NCBI GenBank assembly: GCA_025462645.1
Contig: JAOAPB010000024.1
Location: 16,270-80,269, forward strand
Length of the DNA: 64,000 nt
Source: Edaphobacter sp.
Lineage (GTDB): Bacteria > Acidobacteriota > Terriglobia > Terriglobales > Acidobacteriaceae
Direction of reading: 5' to 3'
Shown here piece by piece: positions 54,066-64,000 of this stretch. The notes under the pieces were generated by a model, which saw nothing but the letters and a program-made list of their open reading frames with translations, was not told the origin of the DNA and ran no database searches. The translations under genes were made by a program, and so were the position numbers. Numbering within the stretch: the first letter of the stretch is position 1; every line of letters begins with the position of its first letter.

Positions 54066-54672
54066 GAGACAAAGCAACCTCTCCTTGCGCGAGAGACAGA
54101 CCGCCTCCACCCGCGAGGAGATACTAGACATTGCCATGAAGCTCCTCAGCGACGGTCCGGAGGGCAACTTCTCCCACGAGTCAATCGCCGCAGCCGCGGG
54201 CATGGGAGCAAGAACCGTCTACCGCTACTTCCCCGACCGCGCCAGCCTCCTCGAGGCGCTCTGGTACCGCCTGCGCGAGGCAACGAACACCCGCTTCCCC
54301 TCACGCGAAGAAGATATCCTTCCCCTGGCACGAACGCTCTTTCGCGAGTTCGACGCTCATGAGACCCTCGTCCGCGCCGTCCTCACCTCGCCCGCAGGAA
54401 CTGAAGTCAGAGACCGCGGCGGCGTCGAAGGCAGGCCAGCCTTCGCGCAGAGCCTTGCTACCGCATTGGCGGACCTGCCTCTACGCGAGCGAACCAGGAT
54501 CACGGCTGCCTTCGTAGCCGTATATAGCGCACCATTCTGGCAACTCCTCCGCGACCGGGGAAACCTCTCCGGCCCCGAAGCGCAGGAGGCCGTCACCTGG
54601 ACTTTGACCGCCCTCCTCAATGCAGTCCATACCAACCCGGCTCCCGCACCGAAAAAACTAAAGAAGAGATGA
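54064..54672 (+). CDS. TetR family transcriptional regulator
   Basis: 202 residues. N-terminal TetR helix-turn-helix: STREEILDIAMKLLSDG, then SIAAAAGMGARTVYRYFPDR; the rest is the helical ligand-binding domain. It overlaps the cupin gene by four bases, and its own operator-like palindrome covers the start. If the -10 at 54055 is used, the mRNA would be nearly leaderless. Confidence 0.92.
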   Translation: MRQSNLSLRERQTASTREEILDIAMKLLSDGPEGNFSHESIAAAAGMGARTVYRYFPDRASLLEALWYRLREATNTRFPSREEDILPLARTLFREFDAHETLVRAVLTSPAGTEVRDRGGVEGRPAFAQSLATALADLPLRERTRITAAFVAVYSAPFWQLLRDRGNLSGPEAQEAVTWTLTALLNAVHTNPAPAPKKLKKR

Positions 54673-55139
54673 GACCGACCATGAAGCAACGCGAAAAGAT
54701 TGAAGTATTAGGCGTCGAACTCGAGTGGAAGCTGACCGCCGACGACACCGGCCACCAGTATTGCGTGCTCTCTGCCGCCGTCCCACCCGGTGTCGGCATA
54801 CCACCCCATCAACACCCCGATCAGGAGGCGTTCTATGTCCTCGACGGCACACCGGAGTTTGGCTTTGAGACCCCACATGGCCTCGATTGGAGACGCGCCC
54901 AGCCCGGCGAGATGGTCAATATCCTACCCAACGCGATGCACGGCTTCCGCAACCTCACAGACCAAACCGTCCGAGTCCTGATCACCTGCACGCCCAACCT
55001 CGGTCGCTTCTTTGAAGATGCGGGACTACCCATCGCCCTCGACGCTTCCCGCCCGCTCGCCCCGCCCACACCGGTCCAGATCCATCGAGTCCTTGAAATC
55101 GCGCAGAGATATGGTCAACGCTTCGCCCCGCCGGCCTGA
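54669..55139 (+). CDS. Cupin domain protein
   Basis: 156 residues of a small beta-barrel cupin: GIPPHQHPDQEAFYVLDG with the metal-binding His-His-Glu set, and a second motif PGEMVNILPNAMHGFRNL. ATGA coupling with the TetR gene; an ATG 12 bases on is an alternative. Cupins bind metal and may act on small molecules or oxidative stress products; substrate unknown, regulated by the TetR. Confidence 0.9.
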   Translation: MRPTMKQREKIEVLGVELEWKLTADDTGHQYCVLSAAVPPGVGIPPHQHPDQEAFYVLDGTPEFGFETPHGLDWRRAQPGEMVNILPNAMHGFRNLTDQTVRVLITCTPNLGRFFEDAGLPIALDASRPLAPPTPVQIHRVLEIAQRYGQRFAPPA

Positions 55140-55161
55140 TCGAGAGGGGTCGTTTCTATAG

Positions 55162-56922
<1,761 letters not shown>

Positions 56923-57311
56923 ACGGCAGGTTCGCGTTTTGAATCTGCCGTCATCTCATACCTCCTTTTGAATGAGCCTTCAAAGGGAGAAGAGCCTCTG
57001 TACTCCGCTCTTTCCAGTCGCTCGTCTTTGCGCTCCACACCATCCTGCTACAATCTTCTCCCGGCCTTCCTATCCACCAGGACATGCGCCTTGGATCATA
57101 TTTCTTTGGAAATAAGTTCGCTCTTTAGGGACCTTCCTTCTCCGATACCGATACAACTTCTGGCTCAATTCTCATGAACTAAGAGAGAACAGCATAAAAT
57201 ATGCAGTTTTTTGCGCATCCAGCGAAAAACATTGCCCGTTGACCAGCCCTAACACATAGTGCAGCCTTGGCTTACCAGCATTCATGCTTCACCTGAAAGG
57301 CTTTACTTCCA
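56923..57311. other. Intergenic region, 389 bases
   Basis: Just after pyrG there is a 7-bp hairpin (ACGGCAG ... CTGCCGT, about 56922-56950) that may serve as its terminator, though without a T-run. The rest has no gene I can support. Confidence 0.35.
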
Positions 57312-57830
57312 ATGCGCAAATATCTCTCTGCCTTGATACTCACCCTCGGTCTGGCAACTGTTCCTGTAGCAGCTCACGCCACGCCGGTCACCTACGACCT
57401 CGTCCTCACCAATGTCATCGGCAACATCAGCGGTGGAACCGGGTCATTTACCATCGCCAGCGCTCCCACGTCCTTTGTTAACAGCTACACCACCCTGAAC
57501 GGTGGCCTTACCAGCATGAGCTTTCTCATCGGTGGCGACTCCTTTAACCTCGGCAACGCCATCTCGAACTTCGGCGAAGTGGACTTCTTCCTTGGAAACC
57601 TTGTCTCCGTGGCCTACGCCGGTGGTACCTCCAACAAGTCGGTGAACTTTTCGCTGAACTCTGGAGGGCTCTTCTATGTCTTCGCCGATCTCGACAATCA
57701 CGAGTTCTCGCAGGGGTACATCACCTCCGCCGTCAGCACCGCCGCAACGCCTGAGCCCACCGCCATTCTTCTCTTCGGAACCGGCGCGCTCGGTCTCCTA
57801 GGTTTTGCCTCACGCAAGCTGATCGCCTAA
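57312..57830 (+). CDS. PEP-CTERM sorting domain protein
   Basis: 172 residues: signal peptide (LSALILTLGLATVPVAAHA), a small beta-rich secreted domain, and a C-terminal PEP-CTERM tail (TPEPTAILLFGTGALGLLG, then ASRKLIA) with its Pro-Glu-Pro, hydrophobic segment and basic end. Exosortase cuts such tails and sends the protein to the surface or exopolysaccharide. No exosortase is in the window. A good terminator follows. Confidence 0.88.
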   Translation: MRKYLSALILTLGLATVPVAAHATPVTYDLVLTNVIGNISGGTGSFTIASAPTSFVNSYTTLNGGLTSMSFLIGGDSFNLGNAISNFGEVDFFLGNLVSVAYAGGTSNKSVNFSLNSGGLFYVFADLDNHEFSQGYITSAVSTAATPEPTAILLFGTGALGLLGFASRKLIA

Positions 57831-57849
57831 CGATTGATCATTCACCATG

Positions 57850-57885
57850 GCCTGCACTTGCGCATTCTGCCAGTGCAGGCTTTTT
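57850..57885 (+). terminator. Rho-independent terminator after the PEP-CTERM gene
   Basis: Perfect 9-bp arms (57850-57858, 57872-57880) followed by five T residues. Confidence 0.88.
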
Positions 57886-58011
57886 GCTGTCCCAAAGTGG
57901 CCCGACGAACCGATCCTCGCCTCCATCCACCTGCACTGTCATACAAAAATGACCACGACATGGCATCATGGGACACACCGGCAATTGGCCGGTCAGGTAT
58001 CCAGCCAACCC

Positions 58012-58668
58012 ATGACCACCCAATACGCTTCAGGCCGCGGCTCCTCGGGAGTCTTCCTCGCCTTCCTCTTCGCGCTCATCCTCGGCGCCGTCGCTCTGGC
58101 CGTCTTCATCCGCCACGCCACCACCGGCGGCCTTGCCCGCATCGCCGACCGCATCACTGGCCGCACCGCGACGTACGATACCTCTGTTCCCGCCGTAGTC
58201 CAGCGCATCCAGCGCCTCAACCGCCTCGAAACCGTCGTCTACTCCATCGATACCGTCGTCGAAGGCTCCAGATCCAGCCCCGTCCTCCCCGATCTCCTCG
58301 CCGGCGACCGCATCCTTCTCGTCGTCCATGGCCAGTCGATAGCGGGAATCGACCTGGCCCAGCTGAAACCCGAAGACGTCCGCATCAACGAGAGAAACGG
58401 CGCCCGCTCCATTCACGTCACCCTGCCCGCCTCCCAGCTCTTCGTCACTACACTCGACAACCAGCACACTCGCGTCTACGCCCGTTCGACCGGTCTCCTC
58501 GTCCCCGTCGACCAGAACCTTGAGTCCGACACCCGCGCCCGCGCCGAGAAGCAGCTCCAGCAGGCCGCCCTCTCCGACGGCATCCTCGACACCGCCCGCA
58601 AAAACGCCCGCGCCACCATCACGACCCTCCTCTACAGCCTCGGTTTTCAGTCCGTCGAAGTCACCTGA
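58012..58668 (+). CDS. DUF4230 domain membrane-anchored protein
   Basis: About 218 residues from the ATG at 58012; the open frame reaches back to 57847 but would run through the preceding terminator. One N-terminal membrane segment (VFLAFLFALILGAVALAVF) is followed by the DUF4230 domain: VYSIDTVVEGSRSS, DRILLVVHGQSIAGIDL, VTLPASQLFVTTLDNQ. Function of the family is unknown. Confidence 0.85.
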   Translation: MTTQYASGRGSSGVFLAFLFALILGAVALAVFIRHATTGGLARIADRITGRTATYDTSVPAVVQRIQRLNRLETVVYSIDTVVEGSRSSPVLPDLLAGDRILLVVHGQSIAGIDLAQLKPEDVRINERNGARSIHVTLPASQLFVTTLDNQHTRVYARSTGLLVPVDQNLESDTRARAEKQLQQAALSDGILDTARKNARATITTLLYSLGFQSVEVT

Positions 58669-58778
58669 GGCGTCATCTAAAAAAGAGAGGCCACCCCCAC
58701 GTATCACCCGAGAGTCCCGCTCTCTCACCCTCTTGCGCTATCTGCCAGCACACCCCGACCTGCGCTATCATCCATAGC

Positions 58779-59054
58779 ATGAAGTTTCTCTCCGATCGCC
58801 GCATCTTCGACGACAAATTCGAGGATGTCCACGCCCACATCACCGAAGCCCTCCCCTTTCCCGAGCAGGAGGAGGAAGAGTCGACCCTCATCAAGACCGT
58901 CGGATGGGTCTCCGCTGGCCTCGGAGCAGTTGCACTGGGCCTCTTCATCGGCCGCGAACTCCGCCTGCGCTACAAGTTCAACCGCCGCACCCCGTACGAC
59001 GCCTACTCCCACGCCGGCGACGAGCAGGACGTAGACTTCGGCATCGGCATCTAG
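58779..59054 (+). CDS. Small membrane protein of unknown function
   Basis: 91 residues with one membrane segment (WVSAGLGAVALGLFIG) in the middle and acidic ends. No family recognised. Regular codon use and clear start support a real gene. Confidence 0.6.
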   Translation: MKFLSDRRIFDDKFEDVHAHITEALPFPEQEEEESTLIKTVGWVSAGLGAVALGLFIGRELRLRYKFNRRTPYDAYSHAGDEQDVDFGIGI

Positions 59055-59223
59055 AGACCTAAACCTTTAGATATTCCATAGATATCTAAGATATCCTGCT
59101 GGCGCTTCAAGTCCCCTCTTCTCTGCAACACTCTTCTGCCTATCGTCATCACACAAGCAAGCTGAATCACGTACGTATCTCAGACTGAAGCGAACGTAAC
59201 TACTGGGCCCTGAGAGGATCCCT

Positions 59224-60123
59224 ATGAGTTTCCAAGCGAATGTCGGCCGGACACTGAATGCGACACCGGCAGGACGCCTCGTCTTCAGGGCGATACGACC
59301 GATCGTGCATCTCACTCGCCGCATCGCTTACCCCGACCTCCCTCCCAACCTCCAGCGCAGCAAGGTCAGGTGCCGCGACAAACAGATCTCCATCGTCCAT
59401 CGGCGAACCCATCCTGACGCCTGCGTCATCGAGCAATGCTTCCCGGAGGCTCAGTACGACATGCCCGGTGGGGTTTACGGCGACTTCATCGATCGCATCT
59501 ACCGGCAGATCCTCGCCCGTGACCGGCAGCCTCTCATCGTCGATTGCGGAGCCAACATCGGTGCCAGCGTCCTTTGGTTCGCACACCGCTATCCCCAGGC
59601 CCATATCCTCGCCATCGAGCCCGCCCCCGACAACTTCGCCGTCCTCCAGCGCAACGCTGCCAACCGCGATGTCGATCTCCGCCAGGTAGGCATAGCCGCC
59701 TCCGACGGCCGCGCCCACCTCACCGATCCCGACGAGTCCAGCCTCTCCTATCGCACCTGCGAGAACGGAGAGGGCCCCGAGATCGTCACGGTGGCATTTC
59801 AGACTCTGCTCGCCTCCAAGCCCTCCGACCGCTACCAGCCCTTCCTCCTCAAGATCGATATCGAAGGCGCAGAAAAGACCCTCTTCGCCGGCGACTCCTC
59901 CTCGCTCAACAGCTTTCCCCTCATCGTCATGGAGCCTCACGACTGGATGCTTCCCGGCCAGCGCACCTCCGTCGAATTCTTCCGCTTCCACGCCGCCGCA
60001 GGAAGGGAGTTCTGCATGAAGCACGAGAACATAGCCTCCATCGCCTTCGACCCCAACCTCCTCGATCCCCTCACAGAGCCAGCGGGAGACCCGGCACGAA
60101 TATCGCTGTCGGCAACGCCATGA
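59224..60123 (+). CDS. FkbM family methyltransferase
   Basis: 299 residues: PLIVDCGANIGASVLWF (SAM motif I), ILAIEPAPDNF, then LLKIDIEGAEKTLF and MEPHDWMLPGQRTS of the FkbM family. These O-methylate sugars or polyketides. Next to a close paralogue at 60254; the pair is a tandem duplication. An N-terminal stretch of about 70 residues precedes the core in both. Confidence 0.9.
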   Translation: MSFQANVGRTLNATPAGRLVFRAIRPIVHLTRRIAYPDLPPNLQRSKVRCRDKQISIVHRRTHPDACVIEQCFPEAQYDMPGGVYGDFIDRIYRQILARDRQPLIVDCGANIGASVLWFAHRYPQAHILAIEPAPDNFAVLQRNAANRDVDLRQVGIAASDGRAHLTDPDESSLSYRTCENGEGPEIVTVAFQTLLASKPSDRYQPFLLKIDIEGAEKTLFAGDSSSLNSFPLIVMEPHDWMLPGQRTSVEFFRFHAAAGREFCMKHENIASIAFDPNLLDPLTEPAGDPARISLSATP

Positions 60124-60253
60124 CAGACCAGCGCAACCATCGGCTGAAGACGCACCACACAAATTCGGCGGTCCCTGCGCACCATCCATCAGCAGAAGGT
60201 AAGATGCTCTCAGATTCATCGGAAGTCATATTCTCCCGACGGAGTTGAATTCT

Positions 60254-61120
60254 ATGAGTCTTCGTTCTCAAACGATTAAGACGTTGAAGACAACCGCTCC
60301 AGGCCGCAATGCCATTGAAACGGCACGGCGCGCACTGGATCTTGCAGGCAAGATCGCTCACCCGGAACTCCCTCCCGATCAGGAGATATCCAAAGTCTCC
60401 TTTCGAGGAAGAGATATCTCCATCCTCCACAGGCGCGAGTACTCCGACCGCTTTGCCATTAAGCAGTGCTTCGAACAGAGCCAGTACGACATGCCTGGAG
60501 GCAAGCACGGAGCTTTCCTTGAGCGCACCTACCAGCAGATTCTCGCCAACGGCCACAAGCCACTCATCGTCGATTGCGGCGCAAATATCGGCTCAAGCGT
60601 TCTCTGGTTCAACGCCAGGTATCCGCAAGCTCATCTCCTCGCCATCGAGCCTGCGCCTGACAACTTCCTCCTCCTGAGCAGGAACTCGGCGGGTCTCGAC
60701 GTCGACCTCCGACAAGCCGGCATTGCCAAAGCGAATGGCGTCGCCCATCTGGTGGACTGCGGATTGGGTGGCGCGACCTACCAGACCAGCGAAGAAGGCA
60801 ACGGCCCTGCCATCACCATGCTGGCAATCGACTCCCTGCTGGCAGAAAAGGCTGCTTCAAACTACGTCCCTTTTATCCTGAAGATCGATATCGAAGGCGC
60901 GGAGAAGACACTCTTCGACGGCGACTGCTCAGCCATCAACCAGTTTCCTCTCATCCTCATGGAGCCGCACGACTGGCTCCTTCCCGGACAGCACACCTCC
61001 GTCGGCTTCTTCCGTTTTCATGCCGCCTTCGGACGGGAGTTCTGCATGAATGACGAAAACATAGGTTCGATAGCCTTCGACGATTCCCCACCGGGATATC
61101 TCGAAGTCCCCGCCTCGTAA
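60254..61120 (+). CDS. FkbM family methyltransferase (tandem paralogue)
   Basis: 288 residues from the ATG at 60254 behind GGAG; an in-frame TTG at 60245 exists. Same motifs as its neighbour: PLIVDCGANIGSSVLWF, LLAIEPAPDNF, LKIDIEGAEKTLFD, MEPHDWLLPGQHTSVGFFRFHAAF. Lower GC than the first copy. Methylation target unknown. Confidence 0.9.
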   Translation: MSLRSQTIKTLKTTAPGRNAIETARRALDLAGKIAHPELPPDQEISKVSFRGRDISILHRREYSDRFAIKQCFEQSQYDMPGGKHGAFLERTYQQILANGHKPLIVDCGANIGSSVLWFNARYPQAHLLAIEPAPDNFLLLSRNSAGLDVDLRQAGIAKANGVAHLVDCGLGGATYQTSEEGNGPAITMLAIDSLLAEKAASNYVPFILKIDIEGAEKTLFDGDCSAINQFPLILMEPHDWLLPGQHTSVGFFRFHAAFGREFCMNDENIGSIAFDDSPPGYLEVPAS

Positions 61121-61169
61121 CTAAAGCTACCGCCGGCAGCTACAACCACGGTCATTTACGATAGTCACG

Positions 61170-62243
61170 ATGACGAAACCAGCCTTCCTCTTCCCTGGCC
61201 AGGGCTCCCAGTCCGTAGGTATGGGCCGCGATCTCTACGACAACTTCCCCACCGCCCGCGCCGTCTTCGAAGAGGCCGACGAGGCCCTCGGCTTCCCTCT
61301 CTCCAAACTCATCTTCGAGGGCCCCGAGGACCAGCTCAAGCTCACCGAGCACACCCAGCCCGCCATCCTCACCGTCTCCGTAGCCGCAGCCCGCGTCCTC
61401 GCCGAGAAGGGCCTCACCCCCGCCTTCGCCGCCGGCCACTCCCTCGGTGAGTACTCCGCCCACGTCGCCGCCGGCACCTTCACCTTCTCCGACGCCGTCC
61501 GCACCGTCCGCAGCCGCGGGCGCTACATGCAGCAGGCCGTCCCCCCCGGAGAAGGCGCCATGGCCGCCATCCTCGGCCTCCCCGCCGCCCGCATCAGCGA
61601 GCTCTGCGCCCAGGCCTCCGACGAGAACACGTCTCCGTCCCCGCCCCCAGTCAACCCCGACATACCCAATCCCGAAGTTATCGCCGCTCAAAACGGCAAT
61701 ATCCCCTCAGCCACCGCCGCCACTAACCCCCAGGCCACCCGAGCCGCCATGGTCCAATCCATCGTCTCTCCGGCCAACCTCAACTCCCCCGACCAGACCG
61801 TCATCTCCGGCTCCGCTGCCGCAGTCCAGCGCGCCGCCGACCTCTGCAAGGAGGCCGGGGCCAAGCGCACCGTCATGCTTCAGGTCAGCGCGCCCTTCCA
61901 CTGCGCCCTCATGCAGCCTGCACAGGAGTCTCTTGCCACAGACCTCGAATCCATCGTCTTCAACGACCCCGCCTTTCCCGTGGTCTGTAACGTCGACGCC
62001 CGTCTCCTCTCCCGCGCCCCTGACTCCCGCGACTGCCTCATCCGCCAGGTCACCGGCGCCGTCCGCTGGGTCGAGTGCATCCAACTCCTCATCGCCCAAG
62101 GCGCAACTCATTTCATAGAAGTAGGCCCCGGCAAGGTCCTCACCGGCCTCATGCGCCAAATCGACCGCGCCCAGACCACAGGCAACGTCGAAGATACCAC
62201 TTCACTTGAAAAGACACTGACAAGCCTCATCCAAAACCATTGA
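61170..62243 (+). CDS. fabD: Malonyl CoA-acyl carrier protein transacylase
   Basis: 357 residues. FabD: FPGQGSQSVGMG, S91 in GHSLGEYS, VSAPFHC with catalytic H244, HFIEVGPGKVLTGL. It loads malonyl onto ACP for fatty acid synthesis. Between AQAS and VSPANLNSPDQTVISG lies a proline/asparagine-rich insertion of about 45 residues, so Ser91 and His244 are 153 apart versus about 109 in E. coli FabD. Confidence 0.95.
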   Translation: MTKPAFLFPGQGSQSVGMGRDLYDNFPTARAVFEEADEALGFPLSKLIFEGPEDQLKLTEHTQPAILTVSVAAARVLAEKGLTPAFAAGHSLGEYSAHVAAGTFTFSDAVRTVRSRGRYMQQAVPPGEGAMAAILGLPAARISELCAQASDENTSPSPPPVNPDIPNPEVIAAQNGNIPSATAATNPQATRAAMVQSIVSPANLNSPDQTVISGSAAAVQRAADLCKEAGAKRTVMLQVSAPFHCALMQPAQESLATDLESIVFNDPAFPVVCNVDARLLSRAPDSRDCLIRQVTGAVRWVECIQLLIAQGATHFIEVGPGKVLTGLMRQIDRAQTTGNVEDTTSLEKTLTSLIQNH

Positions 62244-62278
62244 CATAATTTGCTAAAACCATTGACACAATTTTGCTG
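62237..62278 (+). repeat. Imperfect tandem repeat over the fabD stop
   Basis: Two copies of about 21 bases with the shared core ACCATTGACA-AATTT(T)GCT follow one another; the first includes the fabD stop codon. Confidence 0.6.
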
Positions 62279-62320
62279 TCATCCCGACCGGAGCGCAGCG
62301 TAGCGGAGGGATCCGCTTTT
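62277..62320 (+). repeat. Dispersed intergenic repeat, copy A
   Basis: TGTCATCCCGACCGGAGCGC and following bases, ending with GGATCCGC: a GC-rich element type widespread in intergenic DNA of such genomes. A degenerate copy in the same orientation is at 62708-62756. Confidence 0.6.
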
Positions 62321-62350
62321 CCACCACGGAAGTAGAAGCACAAGGATGGC

Positions 62351-62672
62351 ATGTCGGAAGAAAAATTCTTCTATGTTTACATGGTTGCTGACCGCAGCCG
62401 CCGTTTTATACGTCGGATTTACGAGCGACTTGTACCAACGTGTTCTACAGCATCGCAAAGGAACTTTTGAAGGCTTCACCAGCCGCTATGGATGCAGTCG
62501 GCTTGTCTGGTTTGAACGATACGGCGGTCCGTTGGAGGCGATCGCCCGCGAGAAACAGATCAAGCGATGGCGCAGAGAGAAAAAGGCTTACCTGATCGAG
62601 ACAGACAACCCAACATGGGAGGATTTGTCGCAAATTGGGGTTTACCGAATTGCTCTCTATGCTGGGGAGTAA
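62351..62672 (+). pseudogene. GIY-YIG nuclease, one-base frameshift
   Basis: A frame from ATG 62351 gives FFYVYMVADRSRR, the first half of the GIY-YIG motif; the next, one frame over, gives VLYVGFTSDLYQRVLQHRKG, FEGFTSRYGCSRLVWFERYG, AIAREKQIKRWRREKKAYLI with the catalytic-site Arg/Glu set. One added base at about 62406 restores a normal 107-residue single-domain nuclease. As read, the N-terminal strand and the motif's first tyrosine are separated. It sits between two like-oriented repeats. Confidence 0.8.
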
Positions 62673-62707
62673 GGCTCTGTGGCCCGTGAAGCACTCCGGT
62701 ATCGAAG

Positions 62708-62756
62708 TTGTCATTTTCGACCGGAGGCGAAGCCGAAGCAGAGAAATCCGCTTCTC
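62708..62756 (+). repeat. Dispersed intergenic repeat, copy B
   Basis: GTCATTTTCGACCGGAGGCG and further bases to GAAATCCGCTTCT resemble copy A, with more differences. Together they bracket the GIY-YIG gene. Confidence 0.55.
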
Positions 62757-62796
62757 TTCGCGATAAACTGCATCACGAACGCAAAAGGAAGATCGA

Positions 62797-63261
62797 ATGA
62801 ACCCCGGCGACAAAGTAGAAAACTTCACCCTTCAGAACCAGGACGACAAGACCGTCAACCTCACTGATTTCAAGGGAAAACCCGTAGTCCTCTTCTTCTA
62901 CCCCCGCGCCGACACCCCCGGCTGCACCATCGAATCCTGCGGCTTCCGCGACGCCTTCGAAAAATTCCAGAAGGCTGGAATCGTAGTCCTCGGCATCTCC
63001 CGCGACACCGTAAAGGACCAGAAAAAGTTCAAGGATAAGTACGCTCTACCCTACGACCTCCTCGCCGACCCCGACATGGTCCTCATCAACCGCTACGACC
63101 TCATCAAGCCCAAAAACATGTACGGCAAGCTGGTCAAAGGCGTAAAGCGAACCACCTACCTCATAGGCCCGGACCAGCACCTGATCCACACCTTCGAAGA
63201 AGTAAAACCCGAAGGCCACGCCGAAGAAGTCCTCGCCCTCCTCAAATCCCAAAAGAAATAG
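62797..63261 (+). CDS. bcp: Thioredoxin-dependent peroxiredoxin (BCP)
   Basis: 154 residues. Peroxidatic C43 and a likely resolving C48 in DTPGCTIESCGFRD, plus VVLFFYPRADTP, VLGISRDTVKDQKKF. Reduces peroxides with thioredoxin. The start follows AGGAAGATCGA. Confidence 0.94.
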   Translation: MNPGDKVENFTLQNQDDKTVNLTDFKGKPVVLFFYPRADTPGCTIESCGFRDAFEKFQKAGIVVLGISRDTVKDQKKFKDKYALPYDLLADPDMVLINRYDLIKPKNMYGKLVKGVKRTTYLIGPDQHLIHTFEEVKPEGHAEEVLALLKSQKK

Positions 63262-63270
63262 CCCAAGCCG

Positions 63271-63316
63271 GGTGCCCCATCCTTTCGCGTCGTTTGCGAA
63301 AGGGTGGGGTGCCTTT
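63271..63316. repeat. Palindromic intergenic repeat after bcp
   Basis: Arms of 18 bases (63271-63288 and 63296-63313) with two to three wobble or mismatched pairs, a 7-base loop, then TTT. A GGTGCCCCATCC-type dispersed palindrome; may also terminate bcp. Confidence 0.65.
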
Positions 63317-63359
63317 ACATCGCCTGGGAGCGGTAACCCCGTTATACGATCAATACGAC

Positions 63360-64000
63360 ATGTACCGAACCCTCTTGACGCGACTCACCCTCAGGCTCAT
63401 TGCCCTCCTCGCCCTCGTCCCATCCGCCCCAGCCCAGCAAGGCGCAACTGTAGCCGAGCAATACCTCCTCCAAATGACAAACCAACACCGCGCCGAACAC
63501 AGCCTCTCCCCATTAGCCTGGGACGCCACACTGGCCCGCGCCGCTCACGCCCACGCCGTGCTCATCATGCAAAACCCCGCCCCCGCGCTCCATCAATACC
63601 CAGGCGAACCCGACCTCAAGGCCCGCGTCGTTCAGGCCGGAGCGCACTTCAGCACCGTCTCAGAAAACGTCGCAGGCAACGCCACCACCCCCATCGACTT
63701 CGACCGCGCCTGGATGAACTCGCCCGTCCACCGCGCCAACATCCTCGACCCCCACCTCACCGCCATCGGCATCGCCGTAGTCCAGCGCAACGGTCTCCTC
63801 TTCGCCGTGCAGGACTTCTCCCGCACCGTCGCTGTCCTAGGTTCTAACCAGATCGAGCAGCAGGCCCAGCAAGCCCTCCGCGAACACGGCTTCCAGCCCG
63901 CAACCTCCGCCGAAGCCCGCGAAAACGCCCGCCGCACCTGCAGCGACCCCAACAGCACCACTGGCTACCCCCTCCTCATCATGCAGTGGGACGGAGCCGA
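63360..64000 (+). CDS. CAP-domain (SCP/PR1-like) secreted protein, cut by window end
   Basis: Open from ATG 63360 to the last base. A signal peptide (LIALLALVPSAPAQ) leads into a CAP domain: MTNQHRAEHSLSPLAWDATLARAAHAHA, SENVAGN, and AWMNSPVHRANILDPHLTAIGIAV with the His/Glu set of the family, then a basic/acidic tail. Bacterial CAP proteins have unclear roles in the cell envelope. Confidence 0.88.
   Translation, partial: MYRTLLTRLTLRLIALLALVPSAPAQQGATVAEQYLLQMTNQHRAEHSLSPLAWDATLARAAHAHAVLIMQNPAPALHQYPGEPDLKARVVQAGAHFSTVSENVAGNATTPIDFDRAWMNSPVHRANILDPHLTAIGIAVVQRNGLLFAVQDFSRTVAVLGSNQIEQQAQQALREHGFQPATSAEARENARRTCSDPNSTTGYPLLIMQWDGA

Noticed and set aside
58030..58728. Open frame antisense to the DUF4230 gene
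   Set aside because: Mirror frame of GC-rich coding with Gly/Asp-rich low complexity.
59200..60219. 339-codon open frame antisense to the first FkbM gene
   Set aside because: Glycine/valine-rich mirror frame with no family features; the plus strand is a clear methyltransferase.

Overview
The window looks like an Acidobacteriota chromosome of the Terriglobales type (Granulicella/Edaphobacter/Terriglobus-like). The signs are three very large Oar-like TonB-dependent receptors with an N-terminal carboxypeptidase-regulatory domain, many secreted glycosidases, a PEP-CTERM protein, and an intergenic GGTGCCCCATCC-type hairpin that, as I recall, is common in these genomes. This placement is inference; no rRNA gene is present to confirm it.

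Positions 1-35.5 kb form a catabolic accessory region with lower GC and less C-ending codon use than the right side. It holds the 3' end of a TonB receptor, an MFS permease, a long DUF2961 (GH172-like) protein, and a small-molecule module (SDR, RidA, creatininase, MLE-subgroup enolase, Na+ symporter). Next comes an SDR/lactonase/IclR/amidohydrolase run, a TonB receptor followed by a DUF4091 glycosidase-like gene, and a four-gene operon (DMF-ase-like, SDR, HisD-like, RraA-like). A secreted TIM-barrel-like protein follows, then a GH172-GH116-GH51 operon, divergent from an L-fucose/D-arabinose-isomerase-like gene and a sugar porter. Together they suggest outer-membrane uptake, periplasmic cleavage of a furanoside-rich glycan, import, and isomerase-based and oxidative use of the products.

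Positions 35.5-39.5 kb are a junction zone: a decayed Crp-family regulator, a 46-bp 3' half of a tRNA-Met(CAT) gene that looks like an integrase attachment site, the eutBC pair, and a gene remnant.

Positions 39.5-50 kb hold a di-haem cytochrome c peroxidase-like gene, then a PafA-like phosphatase/beta-propeller/small secreted protein/TonB receptor operon divergent from a two-component system. Positions 50-64 kb are GC-rich with mostly housekeeping content: DinB, YraN, a GlxA-type regulator with a cysteine hydrolase, TetR-cupin, pyrG, a PEP-CTERM protein, a DUF4230 protein, two tandem FkbM methyltransferases, fabD, a GIY-YIG nuclease between two repeats, bcp, and a CAP-domain protein cut by the right edge.

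Three otherwise intact-looking genes (an SDR, the DUF4091 gene twice, and the GIY-YIG gene), plus the Crp remnant, are each broken by what reads as the loss of one base. This is either real decay or systematic indel error in the assembly.
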